A stretch of 64,000 nt of DNA, from contig NC_008390.1 of NCBI RefSeq assembly GCF_000203915.1, forward strand, positions 1,116,001-1,180,000, in the 5' to 3' direction. Source of the DNA: Burkholderia ambifaria AMMD. GTDB taxonomy: Bacteria > Pseudomonadota > Gammaproteobacteria > Burkholderiales > Burkholderiaceae. Shown here in pieces: positions 18,310 to 28,210 of the stretch. Each line of letters begins with the position of its first letter. The first letter of the stretch is position 1. The notes beneath the pieces were generated by a model. It had not been told where the DNA came from. It ran no database searches and was given only the letters and a program-made list of their open reading frames with translations. The position numbers were made by a program, and so were the translations under genes.

Positions 18310-20454
18310 TCAGTCGGACAGGGCGTCCGATGCGGCTTCGGCGTCGTCGTGCGACGCGTTCGTGCGGATCGCCGGGTCGCTCGTGCTCGGGCGGCCGGTC
18401 TCGACGTGGCCCGCGAAGCGGCGCAGGAAGCCGAGCGGACGGCCGTCGCTGACGGTCAGGTCGTACCAGCCGTGACTGCCGCGCAGATCCCAGTAGTCGT
18501 CGACGTGCGCGCCCGGCGCGAGGTCGAACGTGCGCGCGCGGCCGTGGCCGTACGCGTTCGTCACCTTGAGTTGCACGGCCTTGTGGCCGCGGTTCATCAG
18601 GCGCAGCGTGATGTTGCCGTTCGCGACGTCGTAGCCGTAGATCACCTCGGGGTTCACGCTCGCGCTGCCGACGCCGGTCGCGAACGGGCCGCGGAAATGG
18701 CAGTAGAAGCCGTTCGGGCCGTACACGTCGAGGTCGTACAGGCCGAGCGACGGCGCGGCGCTCCACGTATCGGCGACCCGCTTGCCGGCTTCGACCGTGT
18801 ACGCCCACGGGCCGTCGAGTCGGTTGCGCGACTGCACCTGGAATGCCGCGCCCGCGCGGCCGGTGTTCGCGAAGGTCAGCCGGAACAGGCCGTTCACGGC
18901 TTCGACGCGGCCGTGCACGAACAGCTCGTACGGCAGCGCGCGCGCCGGACGCAGCCCGGCCTCCTGTTTCGGCAGCTTCTGCAGCACCGGCGGCACCGGG
19001 ATGTAGTCGGGGTGGCGCACGCGATCGGGCGGCGCATAGCCGCTCGTGTCGGGCAGCGTCGGCCAGGCGGCGTCGGCGGTCGCGAATTCGAACGCCGACG
19101 TCAGGTCGCCGCACACCGCACGGCGCCACGGCGACACGTTGGCGGCCGTCACCGGATACTGCGCGCCGAAGCGCGCTTCGATGAATTGCAGCAGCGACGT
19201 GTGATCGAAGGTCTGCGAGCAGACCCAGCCGCCCTTGGTCCACGGCGACACGACCAGCATCGGCACGCGCGGCCCGAGCCCGTACGGGCCGGCCATGTGC
19301 GACGCGTCGCCGGCGAACACCTCGTTGGTCGTTGCGACCGTCGACAGCCCGTTGTCGCGCGACTGCGGCGCGAACGGCGGCGGCACGTGGTCGAAGAAAC
19401 CGTCGTTCTCGTCGTAGGTGATGAAGAGGGCGGTCTTGCTCCACACGTCCGGATTCGACACGAGCACCTTCAGCACCTGCTCGATGTACCACGCGCCGTA
19501 GTTGGCCGGCCAGTTCGGGTGTTCCGAGTACGCTTCCGGCGCGCAGATCCACGACACCTGCGGCAGCGTGCCGTTCTTCACGTCCTGCTGCAGCACGTCG
19601 AACAGCGTGCCGCCGGCGCTGATGTTGGTGCCGGTGCGCGCCTTGTCGTACAGCGGCGTGCCGGGCAGCGCGCTGCGGTACTGGTTGAAGTAGAGCAGCG
19701 AATTGTCGCCGTAGTTGCCGATGTACGGGTTCTGCGTCCAGCCCCACGAGCCCTTCGCGTCGAGCCCGATGCCGACGTCCTGGTAGATCTTCCACGACAC
19801 GCCGGCCTGCTCGAGCACTTCCGGATAGGTCGTCCAGCCGTAGCCCGTTTCCTCGTTGCCGAGCACCGGGCCGCCACCCGTGCCGTCGTTGCCGACGTAG
19901 CCGGTCCACATGTAGTAGCGGTTCGGGTCGGTCGAACTCGGGATCGCGCAGTGGTATGCGTCGCAGATCGTGAATGCGTCGGCGAGCTGATAGTGGAACG
20001 GGATGTCGTCGCGCTTCAGGTACGCCATCGTCGTGGTGCCCTTGTTCGGCACCCACTGGTCGTAGCGACCCTTGTTCCACGCGGCGTGCATGTCCTGCCA
20101 GCCGTGCGGCAGGTCCTGCAGGAACTGCAGGCCGAGCTTGTCCGCGCCCGGGTGAAACGGCAGCAGCTCGGCCGGGCCGACCGGCTGATGGAACACCGAC
20201 TTGCCGTTCGCGAGGCGCAGCGGGCGAGGGTCGCCGAAGCCGCGCACGCCGCGCATCGTGCCGAAGTAGTGGTCGAACGAACGGTTCTCCTGCATCAGGA
20301 TCACGATGTGTTCGATATCGCGGATGGTGCCGGTACGGCGGTTCGCCGGAATCGCAAGCGCATCGCGGATCACGGGCGGGAACAGGTTCAGCGCGGCGGC
20401 GCCGGCAGTGCCGGCGGCGACGCGCAGGAAGTCACGACGGTTCGATCGGGTCAT
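18310..20454 (-). CDS. plcN: Phosphocholine-specific phospholipase C, Tat-exported
   Basis: A 714-residue secreted phosphoesterase that cleaves phosphatidylcholine or sphingomyelin-type lipids. The N-terminus has a twin-arginine signal (NRRDFLR) followed by a hydrophobic stretch. The catalytic domain (about residues 45-450) carries the family motif ILMQENRSFDHYFGT, and two C-terminal domains of the PLC-C type follow (about 500-700). Length is normal for PlcN/PlcH of Pseudomonas and Burkholderia. Burkholderia genomes usually hold several paralogues, so the plcN label marks the family and not a proven orthologue. It appears monocistronic. Confidence 0.94.
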   Translation of the reverse strand: MTRSNRRDFLRVAAGTAGAAALNLFPPVIRDALAIPANRRTGTIRDIEHIVILMQENRSFDHYFGTMRGVRGFGDPRPLRLANGKSVFHQPVGPAELLPFHPGADKLGLQFLQDLPHGWQDMHAAWNKGRYDQWVPNKGTTTMAYLKRDDIPFHYQLADAFTICDAYHCAIPSSTDPNRYYMWTGYVGNDGTGGGPVLGNEETGYGWTTYPEVLEQAGVSWKIYQDVGIGLDAKGSWGWTQNPYIGNYGDNSLLYFNQYRSALPGTPLYDKARTGTNISAGGTLFDVLQQDVKNGTLPQVSWICAPEAYSEHPNWPANYGAWYIEQVLKVLVSNPDVWSKTALFITYDENDGFFDHVPPPFAPQSRDNGLSTVATTNEVFAGDASHMAGPYGLGPRVPMLVVSPWTKGGWVCSQTFDHTSLLQFIEARFGAQYPVTAANVSPWRRAVCGDLTSAFEFATADAAWPTLPDTSGYAPPDRVRHPDYIPVPPVLQKLPKQEAGLRPARALPYELFVHGRVEAVNGLFRLTFANTGRAGAAFQVQSRNRLDGPWAYTVEAGKRVADTWSAAPSLGLYDLDVYGPNGFYCHFRGPFATGVGSASVNPEVIYGYDVANGNITLRLMNRGHKAVQLKVTNAYGHGRARTFDLAPGAHVDDYWDLRGSHGWYDLTVSDGRPLGFLRRFAGHVETGRPSTSDPAIRTNASHDDAEAASDALSD

Positions 20455-20758
20455 GGTCGTTATCGTGGGTCAAGGAAGGGAGCCGATTGGCGGGACATGC
20501 GGGAAAAATTCGGCGCGTCCGGGCGCAGGATGCGGCTGCGCCGGTCGTGCCGTCGCGAGCATAGCGGGGAATCGGTGTCATTCATGTGAAGTCCGGAAAC
20601 GTTTGCACGCGCGGACCGGACAGAACCCGAACGGCATGGCGCCGGCGAGCGAACTGCGGGGGAGAGGCGAGGGCGGCAGCGCGCGCGGCACGCCGGAAAA
20701 GCGGGGGATACCGGGGGATTCGACGAGATTCGGAGGGTTCGCGGCCGATGCGGGCGCA
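20455..20758. other. 304-bp intergenic region between phospholipase C and pdxY genes
   Basis: It contains the phospholipase promoter region and the 3' end of the pdxY transcript. I see no convincing gene, hairpin or promoter consensus in it. Confidence 0.5.
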
Positions 20759-21619
20759 TCACGCGTCGGTCACCCACGCGCCGAACCATTCGCTCGGGCG
20801 CGCGATTTCGTCCTGCGCGGCGACGAGTTCGAGCTCGTAGCGGCGCGCGTCGTAGGTCGCCTTCACGACCGCGTGCACGGCCGCGAGCGTGTGCTCGAAC
20901 GCGGCGCGCACCGAGTCGCCGCGCAGCCGGCGCGCGACGAAAATGGCGCTGGTGAGATCGCCGACGCCGACCGGATGGCGCGGAAACGCATACAGCGGGC
21001 GCTGGCCGATCCACGCTTCGGTTTCGGTGACGGCGAGCATGTTGAAACGGTCGGCCGGGCTGTTGCGATCGTGCAGGTGCTTGACGAGGACGATCTTCGG
21101 GCCGCGGCGGATCAGCGCGCGGCACGCGTCGACGGCTTCGGCGACGGTCTCGATGCGCCGCCCGGCGAGCTTCTGCAGCTCGGTGTGGTTCGGCGACATG
21201 CCGTCGGCGAGCGCCGGCATCTCCTGGACGATGAATTCCTCGACGCCGGGTTCGGGCCGCACGCCGCCCGTCTGGCCCATCGCCGGATCGCAGAAGTACC
21301 ACGCGTTCGGGTTCATCGCCTTCACCGTGCGCACGATCTCGACCGTCGCGCGCGCCTGCGGCGGCGAGCCGACGAAGCCGGACAGCACCGCGTCGCAGCG
21401 CTTGAGCGCGCCGATCGCGGCGACGCCGTCGACGAGCTGCTCCATCTTCGCGGCGTCGATTGCGCTGCCGGCCCAGTGGCCGTACTGCATGTGATTCGAC
21501 AGCTGGACGGTGTTGAGCGGCCAGACGTTGACGCCGAGGCGCTGCATCGGAAACACGGCCGCGCTGTTGCCGGCGTGTCCGTAGATCACGTGCGACTGAA
21601 TGCTGAGGACGTTTTTCAT
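20759..21619 (-). CDS. pdxY: Pyridoxal kinase
   Basis: This 286-residue ribokinase-superfamily enzyme phosphorylates pyridoxal to pyridoxal 5'-phosphate in the B6 salvage pathway. It starts [29 protein letters not shown], the PdxY hallmark, and has the substrate loop [11 protein letters not shown] and the catalytic anion-hole segment [13 protein letters not shown] near the C-terminus. In PdxY this segment reads GDLTS where other members have GAGD. The length is typical. It is divergent from an alpha/beta hydrolase gene. Confidence 0.96.
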   Translation of the reverse strand: MKNVLSIQSHVIYGHAGNSAAVFPMQRLGVNVWPLNTVQLSNHMQYGHWAGSAIDAAKMEQLVDGVAAIGALKRCDAVLSGFVGSPPQARATVEIVRTVKAMNPNAWYFCDPAMGQTGGVRPEPGVEEFIVQEMPALADGMSPNHTELQKLAGRRIETVAEAVDACRALIRRGPKIVLVKHLHDRNSPADRFNMLAVTETEAWIGQRPLYAFPRHPVGVGDLTSAIFVARRLRGDSVRAAFEHTLAAVHAVVKATYDARRYELELVAAQDEIARPSEWFGAWVTDA

Positions 21620-21793
21620 GAGTGTTCGCCTGCAGGCGTTTCAGGGTCACGACACACGATACCCGAGTTCGTCGCGCGCGCGGAAGTCGCACGGCCATCG
21701 AGTGTTGCGCGCCGTCGTCAGCCCGACCGCGTAGAATCGCGGGGCGCGAAGCCGCCCGGTTGCGCGCGTGCATTTCCCCTTACCGTGATCGCC

Positions 21794-22852
21794 ATGCTCT
21801 CGATTTGCAAGATGTTGTCCCTCGCGCGCGCCGCCGTGCTCGGCGCCGGCGTCGCCGCGGCATGCGCGACCTCCGCCGTGGCCGCCGCGCCGGCGCCGGC
21901 CGGCAACGACGGACCCGCGTACGGCCCCCGCCTGGAAGGTTTCGACTATCCGGAGCCGGTGCATCGCTACGCGTTCGTGTCGCAGCGCGAAACCCTCGAG
22001 ATGATGTACATGGACGTGCAGCCGACGCACCCGAACGGCCGCACGGTCGTGCTGCTGCATGGGAAGAACTTCTGCGCGGCGACCTGGGAGGACACGATCG
22101 GCGTGCTGAGCCGCGCCGGCTATCGCGTGGTCGCGCCGGACCAGATCGGCTTCTGCAAGTCGTCGAAGCCCGAACGCTATCAGTACAGCTTCCAGCAGCT
22201 CGCGCGCAACACGCATGCGCTGCTCGAGTCGATCGGCGTGAAATCGGCGACGCTCGTCGGCCATTCGACGGGCGGGATGCTCGCGGTGCGCTATGCGCTG
22301 ATGTATCCGAAGGCGACCGACCAGCTGGTGCTGGTGAACCCGATCGGCCTCGAGGACTGGAAGGCGCTCGGCGTGCCGCCGCTGCCGGTCGACTACTGGT
22401 ATGCGCGCGAACAGAAGACGAACGCCGACGGCATCCGCCGCTACGAACAGGCGACCTACTACGCGGGCAAGTGGTCGCCCGCCTACGAGCGCTGGGTGCA
22501 GATGCTCGCCGGCATGTATCGCGGCCCGGGCCGCGACGCGGTCGCGTGGAATTCGGCGCTGATCTACGACATGATCCTCACCCAGCCGGTGGTCTACGAA
22601 CTCGGCGCGATCCGCGTGCCGACGCTGCTGCTGATCGGCGACAAGGACACGACCGCGATCGGCAAGGAGGTGGCGCCGCCCGACGTGCACGCGAAGCTCG
22701 GCCATTACCCGGAACTCGCGAAGCGTACGCAGGCGGCGATCCCCGGCGCGCAGCTCGTCGAATTCCCGGCGCTCGGCCACGCGCCGCAGATCCAGGATCC
22801 GGACGCGTTCCACAAGGCGCTGCTCGACGGGCTGGACGCGGTGCACCCGTAG
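21794..22852 (+). CDS. Secreted alpha/beta hydrolase
   Basis: A 352-residue hydrolase with an N-terminal signal peptide (cleavage after SAVAA, about residue 36), so it is probably periplasmic. The oxyanion strand is VVLLHGKNFCAATWEDTI. The nucleophile elbow is GHSTGG with Ser at about residue 158, and the distal His is in LGHAPQIQDP. The fold family covers esterases, haloperoxidase-like and epoxide hydrolases; the substrate is unknown. ATG 21794 is chosen because the earlier reading frame, open from 20306, has no similarity before the signal peptide. Confidence 0.9.
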   Translation: MLSICKMLSLARAAVLGAGVAAACATSAVAAAPAPAGNDGPAYGPRLEGFDYPEPVHRYAFVSQRETLEMMYMDVQPTHPNGRTVVLLHGKNFCAATWEDTIGVLSRAGYRVVAPDQIGFCKSSKPERYQYSFQQLARNTHALLESIGVKSATLVGHSTGGMLAVRYALMYPKATDQLVLVNPIGLEDWKALGVPPLPVDYWYAREQKTNADGIRRYEQATYYAGKWSPAYERWVQMLAGMYRGPGRDAVAWNSALIYDMILTQPVVYELGAIRVPTLLLIGDKDTTAIGKEVAPPDVHAKLGHYPELAKRTQAAIPGAQLVEFPALGHAPQIQDPDAFHKALLDGLDAVHP

Positions 22853-22884
22853 CGACGTGACGGCGGGCACCCGCGCCCGTCCGG

Positions 22885-23883
22885 TCAGCGGGTTTCGTTC
22901 GCCAGTTCGTCGCGGATCTGCGCGGCCAGCTCGAACGAGCGCACCCGCGCGGCGTGATCGTAGATCTGCGCGGTGATGATCACCTCGTCCGCACCCGTCT
23001 GTGCGATCCGGTCGCGCAGCTTGTCGCGCACCGTGTCGCGCGAGCCGACGGCCGCGAACGACAGCGCGTGCGCGACGTTCGCGAGTTCGAATTCACTCGC
23101 CTCGAGCGCGTCGACGGGCGGCGGCAGCTTGCCCGGCGTGCCGCGGCGCAGGTTGATGAACTGCTGCTGCAGCGACGTGAAGAGGCGCCGCGCCTCGTCG
23201 TCGGTATCGGCCGCGAACACGTTGATGCCGACCATCGCATGCGGCTTCGGCCACGCGGCCGACGGCCGGTACTGCGCGCGATAGAGTTCGAGCGCACGCA
23301 TCAGGTAGTCCGGCGCGAAGTGCGACGCGAACGCGAACGGCAGCCCGAGCATCGCCGCGAGCTGCGCGCTGAACAGGCTCGAACCCAGCAGCCACACGGG
23401 CACGTCCAGCCCCGCACCGGGCACCGCGCGCACGCGCTGGCCGGGCACCGGTTCCGCGAAGTAGCGCTGCAGCTCGGCGACGTCGTCCGGAAACGAGTCG
23501 GCGCTGCCGATCAGGTCGCGGCGCAGCGCGCGCGACGTGGTCTGGTCGGTGCCGGGCGCACGGCCGAGCCCGAGGTCGATGCGCCCCGGATACAGCGACG
23601 CGAGCGTGCCGAACTGTTCGGCGATCACGAGCGGCGCATGGTTCGGCAGCATGATCCCGCCCGAGCCGACGCGGATGGTCTTCGTCGCGCCCGCGACATG
23701 ACCGATCACGACTGCCGTCGCCGCGCTCGCGATGCCGGGCATGTTGTGATGTTCGGCGAGCCAGTAGCGCCGGTAACCGAGGCGCTCCGCATGCTGCGCG
23801 AGATCGACGGTGTTGCGGAAAGCCTGCGCGGCGTCCGCGCCGGCGGGAATGGGGGCGAGATCGAGTACGGAAAACGGAATCAT
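22885..23883 (-). CDS. LLM-class flavin-dependent oxidoreductase
   Basis: A 332-residue luciferase-like monooxygenase TIM barrel. It begins [14 protein letters not shown] and contains [14 protein letters not shown] and [11 protein letters not shown], which are typical of the MsnO8/YhbW-type subgroup using FMN. The reaction and substrate are unknown. ATG 23883 fits the family length. It is convergent with the alpha/beta hydrolase gene and separated from the hopanoid genes by a long gap. Confidence 0.92.
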   Translation of the reverse strand: MIPFSVLDLAPIPAGADAAQAFRNTVDLAQHAERLGYRRYWLAEHHNMPGIASAATAVVIGHVAGATKTIRVGSGGIMLPNHAPLVIAEQFGTLASLYPGRIDLGLGRAPGTDQTTSRALRRDLIGSADSFPDDVAELQRYFAEPVPGQRVRAVPGAGLDVPVWLLGSSLFSAQLAAMLGLPFAFASHFAPDYLMRALELYRAQYRPSAAWPKPHAMVGINVFAADTDDEARRLFTSLQQQFINLRRGTPGKLPPPVDALEASEFELANVAHALSFAAVGSRDTVRDKLRDRIAQTGADEVIITAQIYDHAARVRSFELAAQIRDELANETR

Positions 23884-24527
23884 CGGTGGCCTTCTAAAGG
23901 GAGGGGCGCGGTGATGCGCGTGCGCAACAGATGTCGACGATTTTGCCAAAGGGTTCCGGAACGCGCTGGCGACGCACGGATACCCATGCGCCTTTCAGGG
24001 GTGCAAGGTTGCATAGGATGGGAGGTCGCGATCGTTGCAGAAATCAATTCAATCCCTAAATAATGACCAAACTTTACGGGGATTGGACATGTCTTCGCAT
24101 CGACATACAAAATTCCACGAAACGTCTGATTTTCAAGACTGCAATACGCCTGCAAAGTGCTTACGCTAGCGTGAACGTAGTGGCACCCGAATGGTTTGCC
24201 GATCGCACAGCTTTGCCGAAATCGCACAAGTCCGTTTCGCGCGCCGTCACGCGCGGGCCGATTTGCGCTGCTAAAATCCGGCGCCTGTTCATGTTGTGCC
24301 GATGTTCGCCATTCGAATTTTCCCGCATCCCGTCCGGTCGCGCGGAAATGTGCCACGCGAAGCCGGTGCCGGTCGCATTCGGGGAATGGGCCGAGCCTCG
24401 CCATTACAGACGCTGCTGGAACAAGGAGTCGGGTCGTGCCCGCGTTCGTTGCTGTCGGAATACCCAATCGCGTTCAACCAGGTTCAATCGATCGGCACGG
24501 CGCCCGCGTCGCCGGGGAGGCGCGCGC
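23884..24527. other. 644-bp AT-richer intergenic region upstream of the hopanoid genes
   Basis: This stretch is visibly lower in G+C than its flanks, especially 24040-24240. An open frame runs through part of it in phase with hpnI (from 24063), but its translation shows no relation to the glycosyltransferase. A small palindrome ACGCTAGCGT occurs at about 24164-24173. It probably holds the hpnIJKL promoter and perhaps an unrecognised small RNA. Confidence 0.5.
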
Positions 24528-25703
24528 ATGACGCCGATCGTCACGCTGCTCGACTGGCTCCTGCTCGCATTCACGCTGGCCGCGTCCGGCTACGCGCTCG
24601 CCGCGGCCTTCGCGCCGCGCCCGCGCACGCCGCGCACGGCGGCGCGCGACGGCTTCGCGCCCGTCAGCGTGCTCAAGCCGCTGTGCGGCGCGGAGCCGCA
24701 CCTGTACGAGAATCTCGCGACGTTCTGCGAGCAGCGCCATCCGCGCCATGAAGTGCTGTTTGGCGTCGCGTCGGCGGCCGATCCGGCCGTCGCCGTGGTC
24801 GAGCGCTTGCGTGCCGACTATCCGGAGTGCGACATCACGCTCGTGATCGACGCGCGCGTGCACGGCAAGAATCTGAAGGTCAGCAACCTGATCAATCTGG
24901 CCGAACGCGCGAAGTATGGCCGCATCGTGATCGCGGACAGCGACATCGCGGTGAAGCCCGACTATCTGGAACGCGTGACGGCGCCGCTCGCCGACGCGTC
25001 GGTCGGCGTCGTCACGTGTCTGTATCATGCGCGCAGCGTCGGCGGGTTCTGGACGCGGATCGGCGCGCAGTTCGTCGATGCGTGGTTCGCGCCGTCGGTG
25101 CGGATCGCGCACCTCGGCCGCTCGAGCCACTTCGGCTTCGGCGCGACACTTGCGCTCACGCGCGACACGCTCGACCGGATCGGCGGCTTGCTCGCGCTGA
25201 AGGACGAGCTGGCCGACGATTTCTGGCTCGCCGAACTGCCGCGCCGCCTCGGGCGACGCACCGCGCTGTCCGAGGTCGAGGTCGCGACCGACGTGATCGA
25301 GCCGTCGTTCGGGCCGCTCTGGCACCGCGAGACGCGCTGGCTGCGCACGATCCGTTCGCTGAACCCGGCCGGCTTCACGTTCCTGTTCATCACGTTTACC
25401 GCGCCGTGGCTCGCGATCGGCGCGGCGCTCGCGCTGCGTCTCGACGGCACCTTCGCCGGCACGCTGGCGGGTGGCGCGGCCATCGTGGGCACGTTCGGGC
25501 GGCTGGTGCTGCACGCGCGCGGCGCGGACGGCTGGCGCGCGTTCTGGCGCGATCTGCCGCTCGTCGCGGTGCGCGACACGCTGCTCACGCTCGAATGGCT
25601 CGCGGCCGCGTTCGGCACGCACGTCGTGTGGCGCGGCGCGCGGATGACGGTCGTTGGCGGCGAGCGTGCGACGGCGGCGGTGGAAGGCGGGGACGGCCGT
25701 TAA
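24528..25703 (+). CDS. hpnI: Hopanoid glycosyltransferase HpnI
   Basis: This 391-residue GT2 enzyme of the ceramide-glucosyltransferase type transfers an N-acetylglucosamine-like sugar to bacteriohopanetetrol. Visible are an N-terminal membrane helix, VSVLKPLCGAEPHLYENL, the donor motif IADSDIAV (D-x-D-like), the acceptor region in LALKDELADDFWLAE, the RTIRSLNPAGF segment (a QxxRW-like site), and C-terminal membrane helices. The start is supported by GGGGAGG in front of ATG 24528. It opens the hpnIJKL cluster, whose products make the cyclitol-ether head group of extended hopanoids. Confidence 0.93.
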   Translation: MTPIVTLLDWLLLAFTLAASGYALAAAFAPRPRTPRTAARDGFAPVSVLKPLCGAEPHLYENLATFCEQRHPRHEVLFGVASAADPAVAVVERLRADYPECDITLVIDARVHGKNLKVSNLINLAERAKYGRIVIADSDIAVKPDYLERVTAPLADASVGVVTCLYHARSVGGFWTRIGAQFVDAWFAPSVRIAHLGRSSHFGFGATLALTRDTLDRIGGLLALKDELADDFWLAELPRRLGRRTALSEVEVATDVIEPSFGPLWHRETRWLRTIRSLNPAGFTFLFITFTAPWLAIGAALALRLDGTFAGTLAGGAAIVGTFGRLVLHARGADGWRAFWRDLPLVAVRDTLLTLEWLAAAFGTHVVWRGARMTVVGGERATAAVEGGDGR

Positions 25704-25900
25704 CGCACGTTAACGCACGTTCCCCGAGGGAGCGGCCATGCGCGCGTTCCCCGATCGAATTCGGCCGGACGGCCGAGACGCGCCGCGCGGCCACGCCGCG
25801 CGACGCGACATGACAGAGCGGCGGGCGCCGGCACGGCGGCCCGCGGGTTATTGACTGAATCGTTGAAACGAATCGAACTATGCAGGCTACCGGAGCAATC

Positions 25901-27322
25901 ATGAAAACGCTGTTCTTGCAGGCCCCTTCGTATGACGGCTTCGACGGCGGAGCCGGCTCGCGCTATCAGGCGAAGCGCGAAATCCGTTCCTTCTGGTACC
26001 CGACGTGGCTCGCGCAGCCGGCCGCGCTCGTGCCGGGCAGCCGTGTCGTCGACGCACCGGCCGACGGGCTGTCGGTCGAGGAAACGCTGAAGATCGCCAA
26101 CGACTACGACCTCGTGATCATCCACACGAGCACGCCGTCGTTCCCGACCGACGCGATGTTCGCGCAGGACCTGAAGAAGATGAAGCCGTCGATGCTGGTC
26201 GGCATGGTCGGCGCGAAGGTGATGGTCGATCCGCACAACTCGCTCACGGCGAGCGACGCAATCGACTTCGTGTGCCGCGAGGAATTCGACTTCACCTGCA
26301 AGGAAATCGCCGAGGGCCGGCCGTTCTCGCAGATCAAAGGCTTGAGCTGGCGCGCGAAGGACGGCTCGATCGAGCACAACGAAGCGCGTCCGATTCTCGA
26401 GAACATGGACGAACTGCCGTTCGTCGCGCCCGTCTACAAGCGCGACCTGAAGATCGACAACTACTTCATCGGCTACCTCAACTATCCGTACGTATCGATC
26501 TACACGGGCCGCGGCTGCAAGTCGCGCTGCACGTTCTGCCTGTGGCCGCAGACGGTCAGCGGCCATCGCTACCGCACGCGCTCGGTCGAGAACGTGCTCG
26601 CGGAAGCCAAGTGGATCCGCGACAACATGCCGGAAGTGAAGGAACTGATGTTCGACGACGACACCTTCACCGACGACCTGCCGCGCGCCGAAGCCATCGC
26701 CATCGGCCTGGGCAAGCTCGGCATGACGTGGTCGTGCAACGCGAAGGCGAACGTACCGTACAAGACGCTGAAGGTCATGAAGGAGAACGGCCTGCGCCTG
26801 CTGCTGGTCGGCTTCGAATCCGGCGACGACCAGATCCTCGTGAACATCAAGAAGGGCGTGCGCACCGATTTCGCGCGCCGCTTCAGCGCGGACTGCAAGA
26901 AGCTCGGCATCAAGATCCACGGCACCTTCATCCTCGGCCTGCCGGGCGAGACGCAGGAAACGATCAAGAAGACGATCGAGTACGCGAAGGAAATCAATCC
27001 GCACACGATCCAGGTGTCGCTCGCCGCGCCGTATCCGGGCACGACGCTGTACAAGCAGGCCGTCGAGAACGGCTGGATGGAAGAGAACAAGACCATCAAC
27101 CTGGTCAGCAAGGAAGGCGTGCAGCTCGCGGCGATCGGCTATGCGCACCTGTCGCGCGACGAGATCTATCACCAGCTCGAGCAGTTCTATCGTCAGTTCT
27201 ACTTCCGTCCGTCGAAGATCTGGGAGATCGTCCGCGAGATGCTGACGAGCTGGGACATGATGAAGCGCCGTCTGCGCGAAGGCGTCGAGTTCTTCCGCTT
27301 CCTGCGCGCGCACGAGGCCTGA
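25901..27322 (+). CDS. hpnJ: Hopanoid biosynthesis radical SAM protein HpnJ
   Basis: A 473-residue B12-binding-type radical SAM enzyme. The N-terminal cobalamin-like domain precedes the SAM barrel with the cluster motif GRGCKSRCTFCLWP (C-x3-C-x2-C, about residue 210). HpnJ contracts the glucosamine ring of BHT glucosamine to give BHT cyclitol ether. The start MKTLFLQAPSYDGFDGGAGSRYQ is the family norm, with CGGAGCA upstream; an alternative ATG at 25880 would add seven residues. hpnK starts four bases after the stop codon. Confidence 0.96.
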   Translation: MKTLFLQAPSYDGFDGGAGSRYQAKREIRSFWYPTWLAQPAALVPGSRVVDAPADGLSVEETLKIANDYDLVIIHTSTPSFPTDAMFAQDLKKMKPSMLVGMVGAKVMVDPHNSLTASDAIDFVCREEFDFTCKEIAEGRPFSQIKGLSWRAKDGSIEHNEARPILENMDELPFVAPVYKRDLKIDNYFIGYLNYPYVSIYTGRGCKSRCTFCLWPQTVSGHRYRTRSVENVLAEAKWIRDNMPEVKELMFDDDTFTDDLPRAEAIAIGLGKLGMTWSCNAKANVPYKTLKVMKENGLRLLLVGFESGDDQILVNIKKGVRTDFARRFSADCKKLGIKIHGTFILGLPGETQETIKKTIEYAKEINPHTIQVSLAAPYPGTTLYKQAVENGWMEENKTINLVSKEGVQLAAIGYAHLSRDEIYHQLEQFYRQFYFRPSKIWEIVREMLTSWDMMKRRLREGVEFFRFLRAHEA

Positions 27323-27325
27323 TTC

Positions 27326-28210
27326 GTGACGACGCAGCGGGCGGCGCGGGCGCTGATCTTCACCGCGGACGACTTCGGGCTGCATCCGCGCGTCAACGCG
27401 GCGGTCGAGCGCGCGCATCGCGACGGCGTGCTGAACGCCGCGAGCCTGATGGTCGGTGCGCCCGCGGCGCACGATGCGATCGAACGCGCGCGGCGGCTGC
27501 CGTCGCTCGCGGTCGGCCTGCATCTCGTCCTCGCGGACGGGCCGGCCATGCTGCCCGCGCATGAGATCCCCGCGCTCGTCGGCCCCGACGGGCGGTTCGG
27601 CGACGCGATGGCGAAGGACGGCTGCCGATTCTTCTTCCTGCCGCACGTGCGTGCGCAACTGCGCCGCGAGATCCGCGCGCAGTTCGACGCGTTCGCGGCG
27701 AGCGGCCTGCCGCTCGATCACGTGAACGCGCACAAGCATTTCCACCTGCATCCGACCGTGCTGTCGCTGATCATCGAGATCGGCCGCGACTACGGGCTGC
27801 GCGCGGTGCGGCTGCCGTATGAAACGAGCGCGCCCGCGCTGCTCAAGCCGTGGATCGCGCTCGTGCGCGCCCGGCTCGATCGCGCGGGGCTCGCGCACAA
27901 CGACTACGTGGTCGGGATCGCGCATACGGGCGCGATGGACGAGGGCGTGCTGCTCGACGCGCTCGCGGCGCTGCCGCCCGGTGTCGGCGAGATCTACTGT
28001 CATCCGGCCGAGGCCGGCGACGGCCCGATCACCCCGACGATGGCCGATTACCGCCCGGTCGACGAACTCGACGCGCTGCTGTCGCCGCGCGTCGCAGCCG
28101 CGCTGAAGGCGGCCGGTGTCGCGACCGGCGGGTTTGCGGACGTGTTCGGCCAGCTTGCCGGGCGCAGCGGCACGCGTGCGTCGCGCGAAGCGGGGGCACA
28201 CTCGTCATGA
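27326..28210 (+). CDS. hpnK: Hopanoid deacetylase HpnK (YdjC-like)
   Basis: A 294-residue YdjC/ChbG-type carbohydrate deacetylase that removes the acetyl group from N-acetylglucosaminyl-BHT. The metal site is visible in FTADDFGLHPRVNAAVERAH (Asp-Asp) and HVNAHKHFHLHP (His cluster); the substrate loop YCHPAEAGD follows. It starts with GTG at 27326, four bases behind hpnJ, and its stop overlaps the ATG of hpnL. Its logical place is between HpnI and HpnJ in the pathway. Confidence 0.94.
   Translation: MTTQRAARALIFTADDFGLHPRVNAAVERAHRDGVLNAASLMVGAPAAHDAIERARRLPSLAVGLHLVLADGPAMLPAHEIPALVGPDGRFGDAMAKDGCRFFFLPHVRAQLRREIRAQFDAFAASGLPLDHVNAHKHFHLHPTVLSLIIEIGRDYGLRAVRLPYETSAPALLKPWIALVRARLDRAGLAHNDYVVGIAHTGAMDEGVLLDALAALPPGVGEIYCHPAEAGDGPITPTMADYRPVDELDALLSPRVAAALKAAGVATGGFADVFGQLAGRSGTRASREAGAHSS

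Noticed and set aside
20306..21793. N-terminal extension of the alpha/beta hydrolase back to 20306
   Set aside because: It would run antisense through pdxY and place a signal peptide in the middle of the protein. ATG 21794 begins exactly at the signal peptide.
24063..24527. N-terminal extension of HpnI back to 24063
   Set aside because: The extra residues have no transmembrane or glycosyltransferase character, the DNA is AT-richer, and a strong ribosome-binding site precedes ATG 24528.
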